NCBI RefSeq assembly: GCF_017815135.1
Contig: NZ_JAGJCF010000007.1
Span: 62,001 to 126,000 of the forward strand
DNA from: Jiella mangrovi
GTDB taxonomy: Bacteria; Pseudomonadota; Alphaproteobacteria; Rhizobiales; Rhizobiaceae
Length of the DNA: 64,000 nt
Direction of reading: 5' to 3'
Position numbers and translations under genes: made by a program. Within the stretch, counting starts at the first letter, position 1; the number at the start of each line of letters is the position of its first letter. Shown here in pieces: positions 26,951-34,923 of this stretch. A model generated the notes under the pieces. That model made no database searches. It had not been told where the DNA came from and was given only the letters and a program-made list of their open reading frames with translations.

Positions 26951-28276
26951 ATGCCAGCCCCCCTTCTCGTCGTGCCCTCGTCGGAGCGGCTGCCGGACAC
27001 GGCCGACGTCGTCGTCATAGGCGGTGGCATCGTCGGGGTCAGTTCGGCCTATTTCATGGCGCGGCAGGGCCTGAAGATCGCGCTGGTCGAAAAGGGCCGC
27101 ATCGGCGCCGAGCAATCCAGTCGGAACTGGGGCTGGTGCCGTCAGCAGAACCGCGACGCGCGCGAGTTGCCCATGGCCACCCAGAGTCTTGCCCTGTGGG
27201 AGGAGATCACCGCGGAGCTCGGGGAGGACCTCGGCTTTCGCCGCTGCGGCCTGCTTTATCTGTCCGACAACGAAGCCGAGATCGCCGGCTGGGCGAAATG
27301 GCGCGACTTTGCCGCAACGAAGGGCGTGGCGACGCATATGCTGAGTGCGGCCGAGGCGGGCGAGCGCGGCGCGGCCACCGGCAAGCCCTGGAAGGGCGGC
27401 GTGTTCTCCCCCACCGACGGCATCGCCGATCCCTCCCGCGCGGCTCCGCTGATCGCCGGGGGCGTCGTCAAGCATGGCGGCACGATCCACCAGTTCTGCG
27501 CGGCGCGGGGCATCGAGACCGAGGGCGGCAAGGTCAGCGGCGTCGTGACCGAAAGCGGCACGATCCGCACGAGCCGCGTCGTCCTGGCCGGCGGCGCCTG
27601 GGCCTCCTCCTTCTGCCGCCAGCTCGGCATCACCTTCCCGCAATCCTCGGTGCGCTCGCCGATCCTGTCGGTGATGCCCGGCGCCAGAGGGCTTCCCGAC
27701 GCGCTGCATACGGCCGAGGTGTCGGTGACGCGGCGCGGCGACGGTGGCTACACGCTCGCCGTCTCGGGCCTCGCGAGCGTCGATCCGACGGCCCAGCAGC
27801 TGCGCTTCGCCAGAAGCTTTCTGCCCATGTTCGCCAAGCGCTGGCGCGTTTTGACGCCGGGCAACCTGTCGGGCTTTGCCTCGGGGCACGAAACGCTGAA
27901 GCGCTGGGCACTCGACGAGCCGACGCCGATGGAGCGCATGCGGATCCTCGATCCGGTCCCCTCCGCCCGGGCGATCGAGACGATCCTGATGCGCGCCCGC
28001 CGGCTCCTGCCCGAACTGACGACCATCCCCGTGCAGGCGACCTGGGCCGGCTATATCGATTCGACGCCGGACGGCGTACCGGTGATCGACGACGGGGTCG
28101 GGCCTCAGGGCTTCGTGCTGGCCGCCGGCTTCTCCGGCCATGGCTTCGGCATCGGCCCCGGCGCCGGGCGTCTCGTGGCCGACATCGTGACGGGCCGAAC
28201 GCCGAGCGTCGAGCATCGCCAGTACCGTCTGTCGCGGTTCGGCAAGAGTGCCTGGGGCCAGGTCTCCGAGTTCTGA
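26951..28276 (+). CDS. FAD-dependent D-amino acid/amine dehydrogenase (DadA-like)
   Basis: A 441-residue DAO-family flavoprotein. It binds FAD through ADVVVIGGGIVGVSSAYFMA (about residues 20-39), and SSRNWGWCRQQNRD follows. The C-terminal FAD part is TWAGYIDSTPDGVPVIDD and AAGFSGHGFGIGPGAGRL. It would oxidatively deaminate an imported amino acid or N-alkyl amino acid to a keto acid. The ATG at 26951 has GGAG six bases upstream. It is transcribed away from the Lrp-type regulator, the classic dad/put arrangement. Substrate unknown. Confidence 0.88.
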   Translation: MPAPLLVVPSSERLPDTADVVVIGGGIVGVSSAYFMARQGLKIALVEKGRIGAEQSSRNWGWCRQQNRDARELPMATQSLALWEEITAELGEDLGFRRCGLLYLSDNEAEIAGWAKWRDFAATKGVATHMLSAAEAGERGAATGKPWKGGVFSPTDGIADPSRAAPLIAGGVVKHGGTIHQFCAARGIETEGGKVSGVVTESGTIRTSRVVLAGGAWASSFCRQLGITFPQSSVRSPILSVMPGARGLPDALHTAEVSVTRRGDGGYTLAVSGLASVDPTAQQLRFARSFLPMFAKRWRVLTPGNLSGFASGHETLKRWALDEPTPMERMRILDPVPSARAIETILMRARRLLPELTTIPVQATWAGYIDSTPDGVPVIDDGVGPQGFVLAAGFSGHGFGIGPGAGRLVADIVTGRTPSVEHRQYRLSRFGKSAWGQVSEF

Positions 28277-28368
28277 CGATCGCACCGGACCGTGAAGGTC
28301 GAGGGCGCTCCTCGCTCATGCCGGCGCCACTTTGAATTCCGGTCGCCCCGCCTTCGAAGGTCTCAGCC

Positions 28369-29265
28369 ATGCGTGCTCGCCAGTTGGAAGTCTTCTGCGC
28401 CCTGATGCGGGCCGGCACGGTCACGGGAGCCGCCGCCGCCCTCAACATCTCGCAGCCGGCGCTCAGCCAGATCCTCCTCCACGCCGAAGACCAGCTCGGC
28501 TTCAAGCTCTTCAACCGCGTCAAGGGCCGGCTGGTGGCGACCGAGGAAGCGCTCGAACTCTATCCGGAAGCCGAACGGGTCTTCGGCGAACTGGCGGCGC
28601 TCAGACGTCGCACGGCGGACATGCGCCACGGCCGAACCGGGCTCGTTCGTCTCGCAGCGTCGGCGCCGCCGGCCATGGCACTCGTCCCGGACGCTCTGGC
28701 CGCGTTCCGGCACTCCCACCCCAATGTCGTGGTCAGATCGCAGATTGCGCCGGTGCGCCATGTCGTCGAGCTCTTGCGTGACGGCGAGGTCGCCCTCGGC
28801 ATCGTCATGAACGACAAGCCCCATCAGGGCATCGACGTCGAAAAGATCGGCGAATCGGAGCTCACATGCCTGGTTCCGAAGAACCACTCCCTGGCGGCGC
28901 GGCAAGCCATCGGCTTTGCCGATCTCGCCAACGAGGCCCTGATCGCCTACCACCCCGAGGTCCTCCCCGGCCTGCTTCTCTCGGCAATCGCCGATGCCGA
29001 GGGGATCGAATATGCGCCCTCGATCGAGATCGACGTTTCGATGAGCGCGCTGCCATTCGTCCAGAGCGATCAGGGCATCGCCATCGTGGACCGGCTTTTG
29101 CCGTGGGACAGCTTTCACGGGGTGACGATGATCCCCTTCGTGCCTCGAACCGCGCTCCCCGTGGCGATCCTGACGAGGACGGATCATGCTCTTGGCGGCG
29201 CTGCCGCGACGATGCGGGAGGAACTGTGCCAAGCCTGGGCGCGATACGCCGCAACTGCCCGGTGA
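28369..29265 (+). CDS. LysR family transcriptional regulator
   Basis: A 298-residue regulator with an N-terminal HTH (AGTVTGAAAALNISQPALSQILLHAEDQLGFKLF, residues about 15-48, shown as a span) and a C-terminal periplasmic-binding-like effector domain (about 90-290). It lies after the DadA-like gene and runs into the convergent FAD oxidoreductase with only 8 bp between stops. It may control that gene and the hyu operon, since a large dyad lies in their shared promoter region, but this is inference. Confidence 0.9.
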   Translation: MRARQLEVFCALMRAGTVTGAAAALNISQPALSQILLHAEDQLGFKLFNRVKGRLVATEEALELYPEAERVFGELAALRRRTADMRHGRTGLVRLAASAPPAMALVPDALAAFRHSHPNVVVRSQIAPVRHVVELLRDGEVALGIVMNDKPHQGIDVEKIGESELTCLVPKNHSLAARQAIGFADLANEALIAYHPEVLPGLLLSAIADAEGIEYAPSIEIDVSMSALPFVQSDQGIAIVDRLLPWDSFHGVTMIPFVPRTALPVAILTRTDHALGGAAATMREELCQAWARYAATAR

Positions 29266-29273
29266 CGGATCGC

Positions 29274-30410
29274 TCAGCCGGCAATCGGGGCGGCGTCTTC
29301 GCCTTTGAACCGGGCGATGTCGAAATCACCGATGGGCGTATCGGTCTTGCCGGTCGCAATCAGCTCGGCCATCACGTCGCCGACGCCGGGTCCGAGCTGG
29401 AAGCCGTGACCGCAGAAGCCGAAGGCATGATAGAGGCCGGGCGTCGTTGCCGAGGCGCCCATGACCGGCAGATTGTCGGCGACATAGCCCTCGACGCCCG
29501 ACCAGGTTCGGATGACCGAGACATTTGCAAGGGCTGGCACGAGCGGCAGAAGCGCGGCTAGCTGGCCCGGCAGGCGCGCCGGGTCGGCCTTGGCGTAGCG
29601 CGTGCGGTCGAGGTCGACATGGGTGCGCTCCGCGCCGCCGCCGAAGACGATATTGCCGCGCTCCACCTGCCGCAGATAGCCGTTGGGCCGGCCTGCCGCC
29701 CACATGCCGACGACCGGCGCGATGCGGTAGGGCAAGGGTTCGGTGACGCCCATCTGCGGGCCGCGGGCCTCGATCGGGACGGTTTCGCCGAAGCGGGCGG
29801 CGAGCTTCGCGCCCCAGGCGCCGGCGGTGTTCAGGAGAATGTCGGCTCCGTGACGGCCGGCTGACGTGGTGACCGAAAACCCTCGAGCGGTCCTGGCAAC
29901 CTCCAGAACCTCCTGTTCTTCGAGGATCCTCGCGCCGAGCTTCTGCGCCGCCGCGGCGAAGGCCGGGCAGATCAGCCGCGGATTGCCGTTGCCGTCCTTT
30001 TCGGCAAAGGACGCGCCGATCGCGTCGGGCCCGATGCCCGGAAAACGCGCGCGCAGTTCGTTCTGGCCGATCTCCTCCGGCTCGAAGTCCCATGCCCTCG
30101 CCGCTTCGATGAAGCGGCGCATGTCCGCGCGCCCCGTCTCGTCGAAGACCAGCCGCAGATGGCCGGTGGCGCGAAATTCCACGTCCCGGCCCAGCATTCG
30201 CTCGGCCTCGCCCCACAGCGCGCGGGAGCGATGCGCCAAAGGCAGTTGCGGCAGGTAGCGCCCGGTCCGGCGGACATTTCCGAAGGACGCGATCGTCGCC
30301 CCGCTCCCGACGCGTCCGCGTTCGATCAAGGTGACCTTCACCCCGCGCCGCGCCAGGAAAAAGCTGGCCGCGGTCCCCATCAGTCCGCCGCCGATCACGA
30401 TCACGTCCAT
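29274..30410 (-). CDS. FAD-dependent oxidoreductase, DAO family (HcnC/opine oxidase beta-like)
   Basis: A 378-residue flavoprotein beginning directly with the FAD loop MDVIVIGGGLMGTAASFFLARRG. It has GATIASFGNVRRTGRY, a substrate-domain segment GPQMGVTEPLPYRIAP, and a C-terminal WSGVEGYVADNLPVMG and FGFCGHGFQLGPGVG. This resembles the beta (dehydrogenase) subunits of three-component enzymes such as HcnC, opine oxidase and D-hydroxyproline dehydrogenase. The matching small 2Fe-2S and FAD subunits are encoded at 34.6-36.3 kb, divergent across a shared promoter. Pairing is inference from family and position. Confidence 0.85.
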   Translation of the reverse strand: MDVIVIGGGLMGTAASFFLARRGVKVTLIERGRVGSGATIASFGNVRRTGRYLPQLPLAHRSRALWGEAERMLGRDVEFRATGHLRLVFDETGRADMRRFIEAARAWDFEPEEIGQNELRARFPGIGPDAIGASFAEKDGNGNPRLICPAFAAAAQKLGARILEEQEVLEVARTARGFSVTTSAGRHGADILLNTAGAWGAKLAARFGETVPIEARGPQMGVTEPLPYRIAPVVGMWAAGRPNGYLRQVERGNIVFGGGAERTHVDLDRTRYAKADPARLPGQLAALLPLVPALANVSVIRTWSGVEGYVADNLPVMGASATTPGLYHAFGFCGHGFQLGPGVGDVMAELIATGKTDTPIGDFDIARFKGEDAAPIAG

Positions 30411-30459
30411 CCGCCGTCTCCTTCACCCTTCCTTCTGCCGGCCGGCGGACCGCCGCGCA

Positions 30460-30518
30460 AAGACGCAAACGCAGGGGGCGCATAAGGCCCGCTTATGGCG
30501 CGGCCCGCTTTGCGTCTT
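30460..30518. promoter_or_regulatory. Large nested dyad in divergent promoter region
   Basis: Outer arms AAGACGCAAA (30460-30469) and TTTGCGTCTT (30509-30518) are perfect 10-bp inverted repeats. Inner arms CATAAG (30481-30486) and CTTATG (30492-30497) are also perfect. Both pairs share the same centre at 30489. It sits between the FAD oxidoreductase (minus, start 30410) and hyuA (plus, start 30577), where a dimeric or tetrameric regulator such as the nearby LysR could bind. Confidence 0.6.
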
Positions 30519-30576
30519 GGACCCGCCTCGCGGCATCTGCCAGCCTTGCGAAAAGCACAATTGCGGAGATGTCATC

Positions 30577-32634
30577 ATGGACGCTGCCGGCGAGGCGGAC
30601 TGGAAGATCGGGGTGGATATCGGCGGCACCTTCATCGACTTCTGCGCGCTGGAGGCGCGCTCGGGGCGGGTCGCCTCCCTCAAGGTGCTGACGACGCCCG
30701 ACGATCCGGGGGCGGAACTGATGACGGGCCTCACCCTGCTTGCCGAGCGGGAGGGGCTGGACCCTTCCCGGGTGAGCCGGTTCGTCCACGGCACCACGGT
30801 CGGCATCAACACCATCATTCAGCGGCGCGGCGCCAATCTGGCGCTGATCACCAATGCGGGCTTCGAGGACATGATCGAACTCGCCCGCCTGCGCATGCCG
30901 GACGTTTATTCGCTGTTCTGCTCGCGCCCCGACCAGCTGATCCCCCGAGACCGCATCTTCGGCATCCCGGCGCGGATGCGCGCCGACGGCAGCACGACAC
31001 GCGAGCCCGACATTGAGAGGATCGCTGAGGCCGTCGCCACGGCGCGCCGGAGAGGAGCCGAAGGGATCGTCGTCGCCCTCCTTCATGCCTGGCGCGATGC
31101 ATCCCAGGAGGCGGCGGTGAAGGCCGAGATCGAGAGGATCGCGCCAGAACTCTTCGTCTTCACCTCGGCGGAGGTCTGGCCGGTCATCCGCGAATACGAG
31201 CGCACCACCACGACGATCATGAACGGCTACGTCCATCCCCGCGTCGCCGGATACCTGACCGCGCTCGAGAGCCGCCTGGCCGAAAGGGGCGTGCCCGCGC
31301 GCGCGATGCTGACGAAGTCGAATGGCGGGCTGATGAACGCCGCGGAGGGCAAGCGCGCCTGCGTCAACATGCTTCTGTCCGGCACGGCCTCCGGCGTCAT
31401 GGGCGCGGCCTGGCTGGCGCGGCAGGCCGGTGAAAGGCAGATCCTCACTCTCGACATCGGCGGCACCTCGGCCGATTTCGCGCTGATCATCGACGGCGCG
31501 CCGCAATTCGGTACGGGCGAGCTGATCGGCGAGTTCCCGCTCTACGTTCCGTCCGTCTCGGTCAGCTCGATCGGCATTGGCGGCGGCTCGATCGCCTCGA
31601 TCGACGAGCGCGGCGTCCTGCGCGTGGGGCCGGAATCGGCCGGTTCGACCCCGGGGCCGGCCTGCTACGGGCGCGGCGGAAGACGGGCGACCGTGACCGA
31701 CGCCATGGCCGTCTGCGGCTGGCTCGGCCACAGCCAGATGGCCTATGGCCAGCTGCGGATGGATGTCGATCTGGCGCGCGAGGCGGTGGCGGACCTCGCG
31801 GCAGCGCTGGGCCGCAGCCTGGAGGAAACCGCCCAGGCGATCCTCGACATCGCCGTGTCGGAAATGTTCGTCGAGGTGGAAAAGCTCGCCTCGCGCTCCG
31901 GCGTCGATTTGCGCGACTTCACCTTGATGCCCTTCGGCGGCGGTGGCCCGATGCTCGGCGCCATGCTCGCCCGCGAGATGGGCATCCGGCGCGTGATGGC
32001 GCCGCGCCGGCCCGGCGTCGTCTCGGCGCTCGGCGGCCTCGTCGCCGATCTGCGCGGCGATTTCATCCGCACGACATTCGTCGATCTTTCGGCCGATGCG
32101 CTGGCAAAGCTCTGCCTTGTGCTCGCCGAGCTCGAAGCCGAAGGCCGAAGCTGGCTCGCCGCGCAGGGCCATCACGGCGCCCTTGCCCTGCAGTTCGCCG
32201 CGGACATGCGCTATGCCGGCCAGAGCTACGAGATCGAGGTGCCGGTCGAAGCGCGCTGGTTCGAGACCGCCGACCTTCGCGCCATCGCGGCGGCGTTTCA
32301 CGAGCTGCATGACGCGATCTACGACTTTCACGATCCCGAAGGCCGCATCGAAATCGTCAACCTGCGGCTCTCCGCCGTCGGCGCCGGACCGGCTCTGAAT
32401 TTTCCAGAGGAGGCGGAAGCGGCAGGGGACGCGATCGCTGAACGCATGACGCCGGTCTTCGTCGATGGCGCAAGGCGCGACATTGCGCTCTATGCCCGGG
32501 CCGACCTTCATGCCGGGTCGAGCTTTAAAGGCCCCGCGGTCGTCGCGCAGGAGGATACGACCTTCGCCATTCCCGGCAAGATGGTGGCCAAGGTCGACCG
32601 CTTCCTCAATCTCCACCTCACCTTCGCGGAGTAG
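30577..32634 (+). CDS. hyuA: Hydantoinase/oxoprolinase family protein, subunit A
   Basis: A 685-residue ATP-dependent amidohydrolase subunit. The N-terminal half is an actin/ASKHA-like fold with GVDIGGTFIDFCALE (phosphate 1), HGTTVGINTIIQRRGA, and a second LTLDIGGTSADFALI. The C-terminal half has PFGGGGPMLGAMLAREMG. With HyuB it opens a cyclic amide (hydantoin, N-methylhydantoin or 5-oxoproline) using ATP. The ATG at 30577 has GGAG eight bases upstream; the frame is open further upstream but without signal. hyuB follows after 4 bp. Substrate among the cyclic amides is not known. Confidence 0.92.
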   Translation: MDAAGEADWKIGVDIGGTFIDFCALEARSGRVASLKVLTTPDDPGAELMTGLTLLAEREGLDPSRVSRFVHGTTVGINTIIQRRGANLALITNAGFEDMIELARLRMPDVYSLFCSRPDQLIPRDRIFGIPARMRADGSTTREPDIERIAEAVATARRRGAEGIVVALLHAWRDASQEAAVKAEIERIAPELFVFTSAEVWPVIREYERTTTTIMNGYVHPRVAGYLTALESRLAERGVPARAMLTKSNGGLMNAAEGKRACVNMLLSGTASGVMGAAWLARQAGERQILTLDIGGTSADFALIIDGAPQFGTGELIGEFPLYVPSVSVSSIGIGGGSIASIDERGVLRVGPESAGSTPGPACYGRGGRRATVTDAMAVCGWLGHSQMAYGQLRMDVDLAREAVADLAAALGRSLEETAQAILDIAVSEMFVEVEKLASRSGVDLRDFTLMPFGGGGPMLGAMLAREMGIRRVMAPRRPGVVSALGGLVADLRGDFIRTTFVDLSADALAKLCLVLAELEAEGRSWLAAQGHHGALALQFAADMRYAGQSYEIEVPVEARWFETADLRAIAAAFHELHDAIYDFHDPEGRIEIVNLRLSAVGAGPALNFPEEAEAAGDAIAERMTPVFVDGARRDIALYARADLHAGSSFKGPAVVAQEDTTFAIPGKMVAKVDRFLNLHLTFAE

Positions 32635-32638
32635 CCCG

Positions 32639-34624
32639 ATGTTCGATCGCACGAACCTGCAGGTTCTCGCCAACCACGCCCGCGCGGCCGCCGAGAACAT
32701 GGGCTTCACCCTGCAGCGAACCGCCCATTCGGCCTTCGTCAAGGAGACCGAGGACTTCACCGTGATGCTCCTGAACCGCAAGGGCGAGACCTTCGCGGTT
32801 CCCATGGATCTCGGCGCCACCTGGTATTGCGGCCTCACCTTCGGCCGGGCGATCGAGATGATCGAGGATTACAGGCCCGGCGACATCGGCTTCACCAACG
32901 ACACCTATTCCAGCCATGTTGCCACCCACACGCCGGACACGGTGCTGTGGAAGCCGGTCTTCTACGAGGGCGAGATCATCGCCTGGACCGGCGGGCACAT
33001 CCACAACACCGACATGGGCGGCGCCGTCCCCGCTTCGCTCAGCCGCTCTTTGACCGAGATCCACCAGGAAGGCATCCGCTTTCCGCCGATGAAGCTCGTC
33101 AACGAGGGGGTCTATGACGAGCAGATCCTGAAGATCATGGCCGCCAATGTCCGCAAGCCGGACCTCAATGTCGGGGACATCAAGGCGATGGTCGGCGCGT
33201 TGAAGACCGGCGAGCGCAAGATCCTCGCCATGGTCGAGAAATTCGGCAAGGAAGCGTTTCTGGAGGGCGTCGAGGCGCTGATGGATCACGCCGAGGCGCA
33301 GACCCGCGACATCCTGCGGGCCATGCCCGACGGGACATGGGAGTTCGCCGACTATGCCGACGAGGATTCCGTCGAGGCCAATCCCTGCCGTCTGAAGCTG
33401 ACGCTGACGATCAAGGGCGACGAGGCGATCCTCGACTTCACCGGCTCGGACCCGCAGCTCGGCTCCTCGCTCAACGTGCCGTCGGGCGGCGATCCGCGCC
33501 ACTCGATGCTTCTCGTCGGGATCTACTACCTCCTCTACACGCTGAACCCGCGCATCTATCTGAACACCGGCCTGACCCGGCCCTTCACCTGCATCGCGCC
33601 GGAGGGCACGGTGCTCAACCCGGTCAGCCCGGCGGCGGTGGGCATGCGCTCCTTGACCTGCGCGCGGCTGCGCTCGGTCCTGTTCGGCGGGTTCAGCCAG
33701 GTGGTGCCCGATCGCCTGCCCGCGGCACCGGCCGGCAACAACTGCATCGTCAATGTGATGACCACCGACGAGCGCAGCGGCCGCACCGTCATTTCCGCCG
33801 TCAATCCGGTGGTCGGCGGCGGCGGCGGCATGCCCCATCGCGACGGCACCAACGGCTCGGGCGCGGATGCGGCCTATCTGAGGAACACGCCGATCGAGAT
33901 CACCGAAACCGAGACCCCGATCGAGTTCCTGAGATACGGGCTGGCACAGGACAGCGGCGGCGCCGGGCGCTGGCGCGGCGGGCTCGCCACGGAAATGGTG
34001 TTCAAGGTGTTCGCTCCCGACACCAGGGTGACGGCGCGAAACCGCGACCGCTCGCGCTTTCGCCCCTGGGGCGTCCTCGGCGGCAAGGCGGCGGGGCTTT
34101 CGGACATGTGGATCAATCCCGGCCGGGACGATGCCCGCCATCTCGGCAATATCGACACCGCGACGCTCCAGCCGGGGGACATCCTCTCCATCCGGTCGGC
34201 AGGCGGCGGCGGGCGCGGCGACCCGATGGAGCGAGAGCCATGGCGCGTCGCCGGGGACGTGGCGCGCGGCTATGTCTCCCAGGAGGCGGCGCAGGAGCAT
34301 TATGGCGTGGTGCTGGTCGAGGGGATCGTGGACGAGGCGGCGACGCAGACCCTGCGCCGGGGGAGACCGGCGCCGGAAGGCCATTTCGACCTGGGCGCCG
34401 AGCGCAGGGAATACGAAACCCAGTGGACGCCCGAGGCCTATGCGCTTTTGACCGAGACGCTGAACGCTCTGCCGATCCATTGGCGCTTCTTCGCCAAGAC
34501 CGAGATCTTCCGCCGCATGGCGGGCCGCTCGGGCGCGGCCGGCGTCGCCGAAGCGCTGGCCGAAGTCCACAAGCGCTTTCCCGAGATGCCTTTACCGCAC
34601 CAGATCGCGGAGGCCGCGCAATGA
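32639..34624 (+). CDS. hyuB: Hydantoinase B/oxoprolinase family protein, subunit B
   Basis: A 661-residue partner of HyuA. It shows the HyuB landmarks GFTLQRTAHSAFVKE, GDIGFTNDTYSSHVATHTPD, GGHIHNTDMGG, and DFTGSDPQLGSSLNVP near the middle, with RSAGGGGRGDPMER near 530. The start is the ATG at 32639, right after the hyuA stop. Its stop overlaps the ATG of the small ferredoxin-like gene (ATGA), so translation is coupled into the dehydrogenase subunits. This coupling suggests the ring-opening product is oxidised by that enzyme. Confidence 0.92.
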   Translation: MFDRTNLQVLANHARAAAENMGFTLQRTAHSAFVKETEDFTVMLLNRKGETFAVPMDLGATWYCGLTFGRAIEMIEDYRPGDIGFTNDTYSSHVATHTPDTVLWKPVFYEGEIIAWTGGHIHNTDMGGAVPASLSRSLTEIHQEGIRFPPMKLVNEGVYDEQILKIMAANVRKPDLNVGDIKAMVGALKTGERKILAMVEKFGKEAFLEGVEALMDHAEAQTRDILRAMPDGTWEFADYADEDSVEANPCRLKLTLTIKGDEAILDFTGSDPQLGSSLNVPSGGDPRHSMLLVGIYYLLYTLNPRIYLNTGLTRPFTCIAPEGTVLNPVSPAAVGMRSLTCARLRSVLFGGFSQVVPDRLPAAPAGNNCIVNVMTTDERSGRTVISAVNPVVGGGGGMPHRDGTNGSGADAAYLRNTPIEITETETPIEFLRYGLAQDSGGAGRWRGGLATEMVFKVFAPDTRVTARNRDRSRFRPWGVLGGKAAGLSDMWINPGRDDARHLGNIDTATLQPGDILSIRSAGGGGRGDPMEREPWRVAGDVARGYVSQEAAQEHYGVVLVEGIVDEAATQTLRRGRPAPEGHFDLGAERREYETQWTPEAYALLTETLNALPIHWRFFAKTEIFRRMAGRSGAAGVAEALAEVHKRFPEMPLPHQIAEAAQ

Positions 34625-34923
34625 GCATGGACGGCCGCATCCGGCGTCTGGCCGAGACAGACCGTCCGCCGGTCGATTTCGTCCTGGATGGCCGGGACTG
34701 CCGGGCGCTTGTCGGCGATACGGTGCTGACGGCCGTTCTTTGCAACGCGAAGACGTTGCGGCAGGCCGAGTTCGGTCCCGAAGGCCGGGCTGGCTTCTGC
34801 CTGATGGGCGCCTGCCAGGATTGCTGGATGTGGCAGGAGAACGGGCCGCGCCTCCGCACCTGTTCGACACCGATTGCCCCGGGAATGCGCCTGATGAGCG
34901 CACCACCCGGAGATTGGCCATGA
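34621..34923 (+). CDS. Small (2Fe-2S)-binding subunit, HcnA/opine oxidase gamma-like
   Basis: A 100-residue ferredoxin-like protein. It begins with a beta-rich part (VDFVLDGRDCRALVGDTVLTAVL), here by span, then a cluster GFCLMGACQDCWM with the Cys-x5-Cys-x2-Cys spacing, and a fourth cysteine in RLRTCSTPI. These are the four ligands expected for a plant-type 2Fe-2S cluster. Such proteins are the small subunits of HcnABC and of three-component amino acid dehydrogenases. It overlaps hyuB upstream and the FAD subunit downstream by four bases each, so it is embedded in the operon. Confidence 0.88.
   Translation: MSMDGRIRRLAETDRPPVDFVLDGRDCRALVGDTVLTAVLCNAKTLRQAEFGPEGRAGFCLMGACQDCWMWQENGPRLRTCSTPIAPGMRLMSAPPGDWP

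Noticed and set aside
9267-28276. Ectoine degradation cluster
   Set aside because: Lrp regulator, deacetylase, aminotransferase and SSADH are suggestive, but no DoeA-type hydrolase or DoeB-type deacetylase is present and the transporter is family 5, not the Ehu or Teh type.
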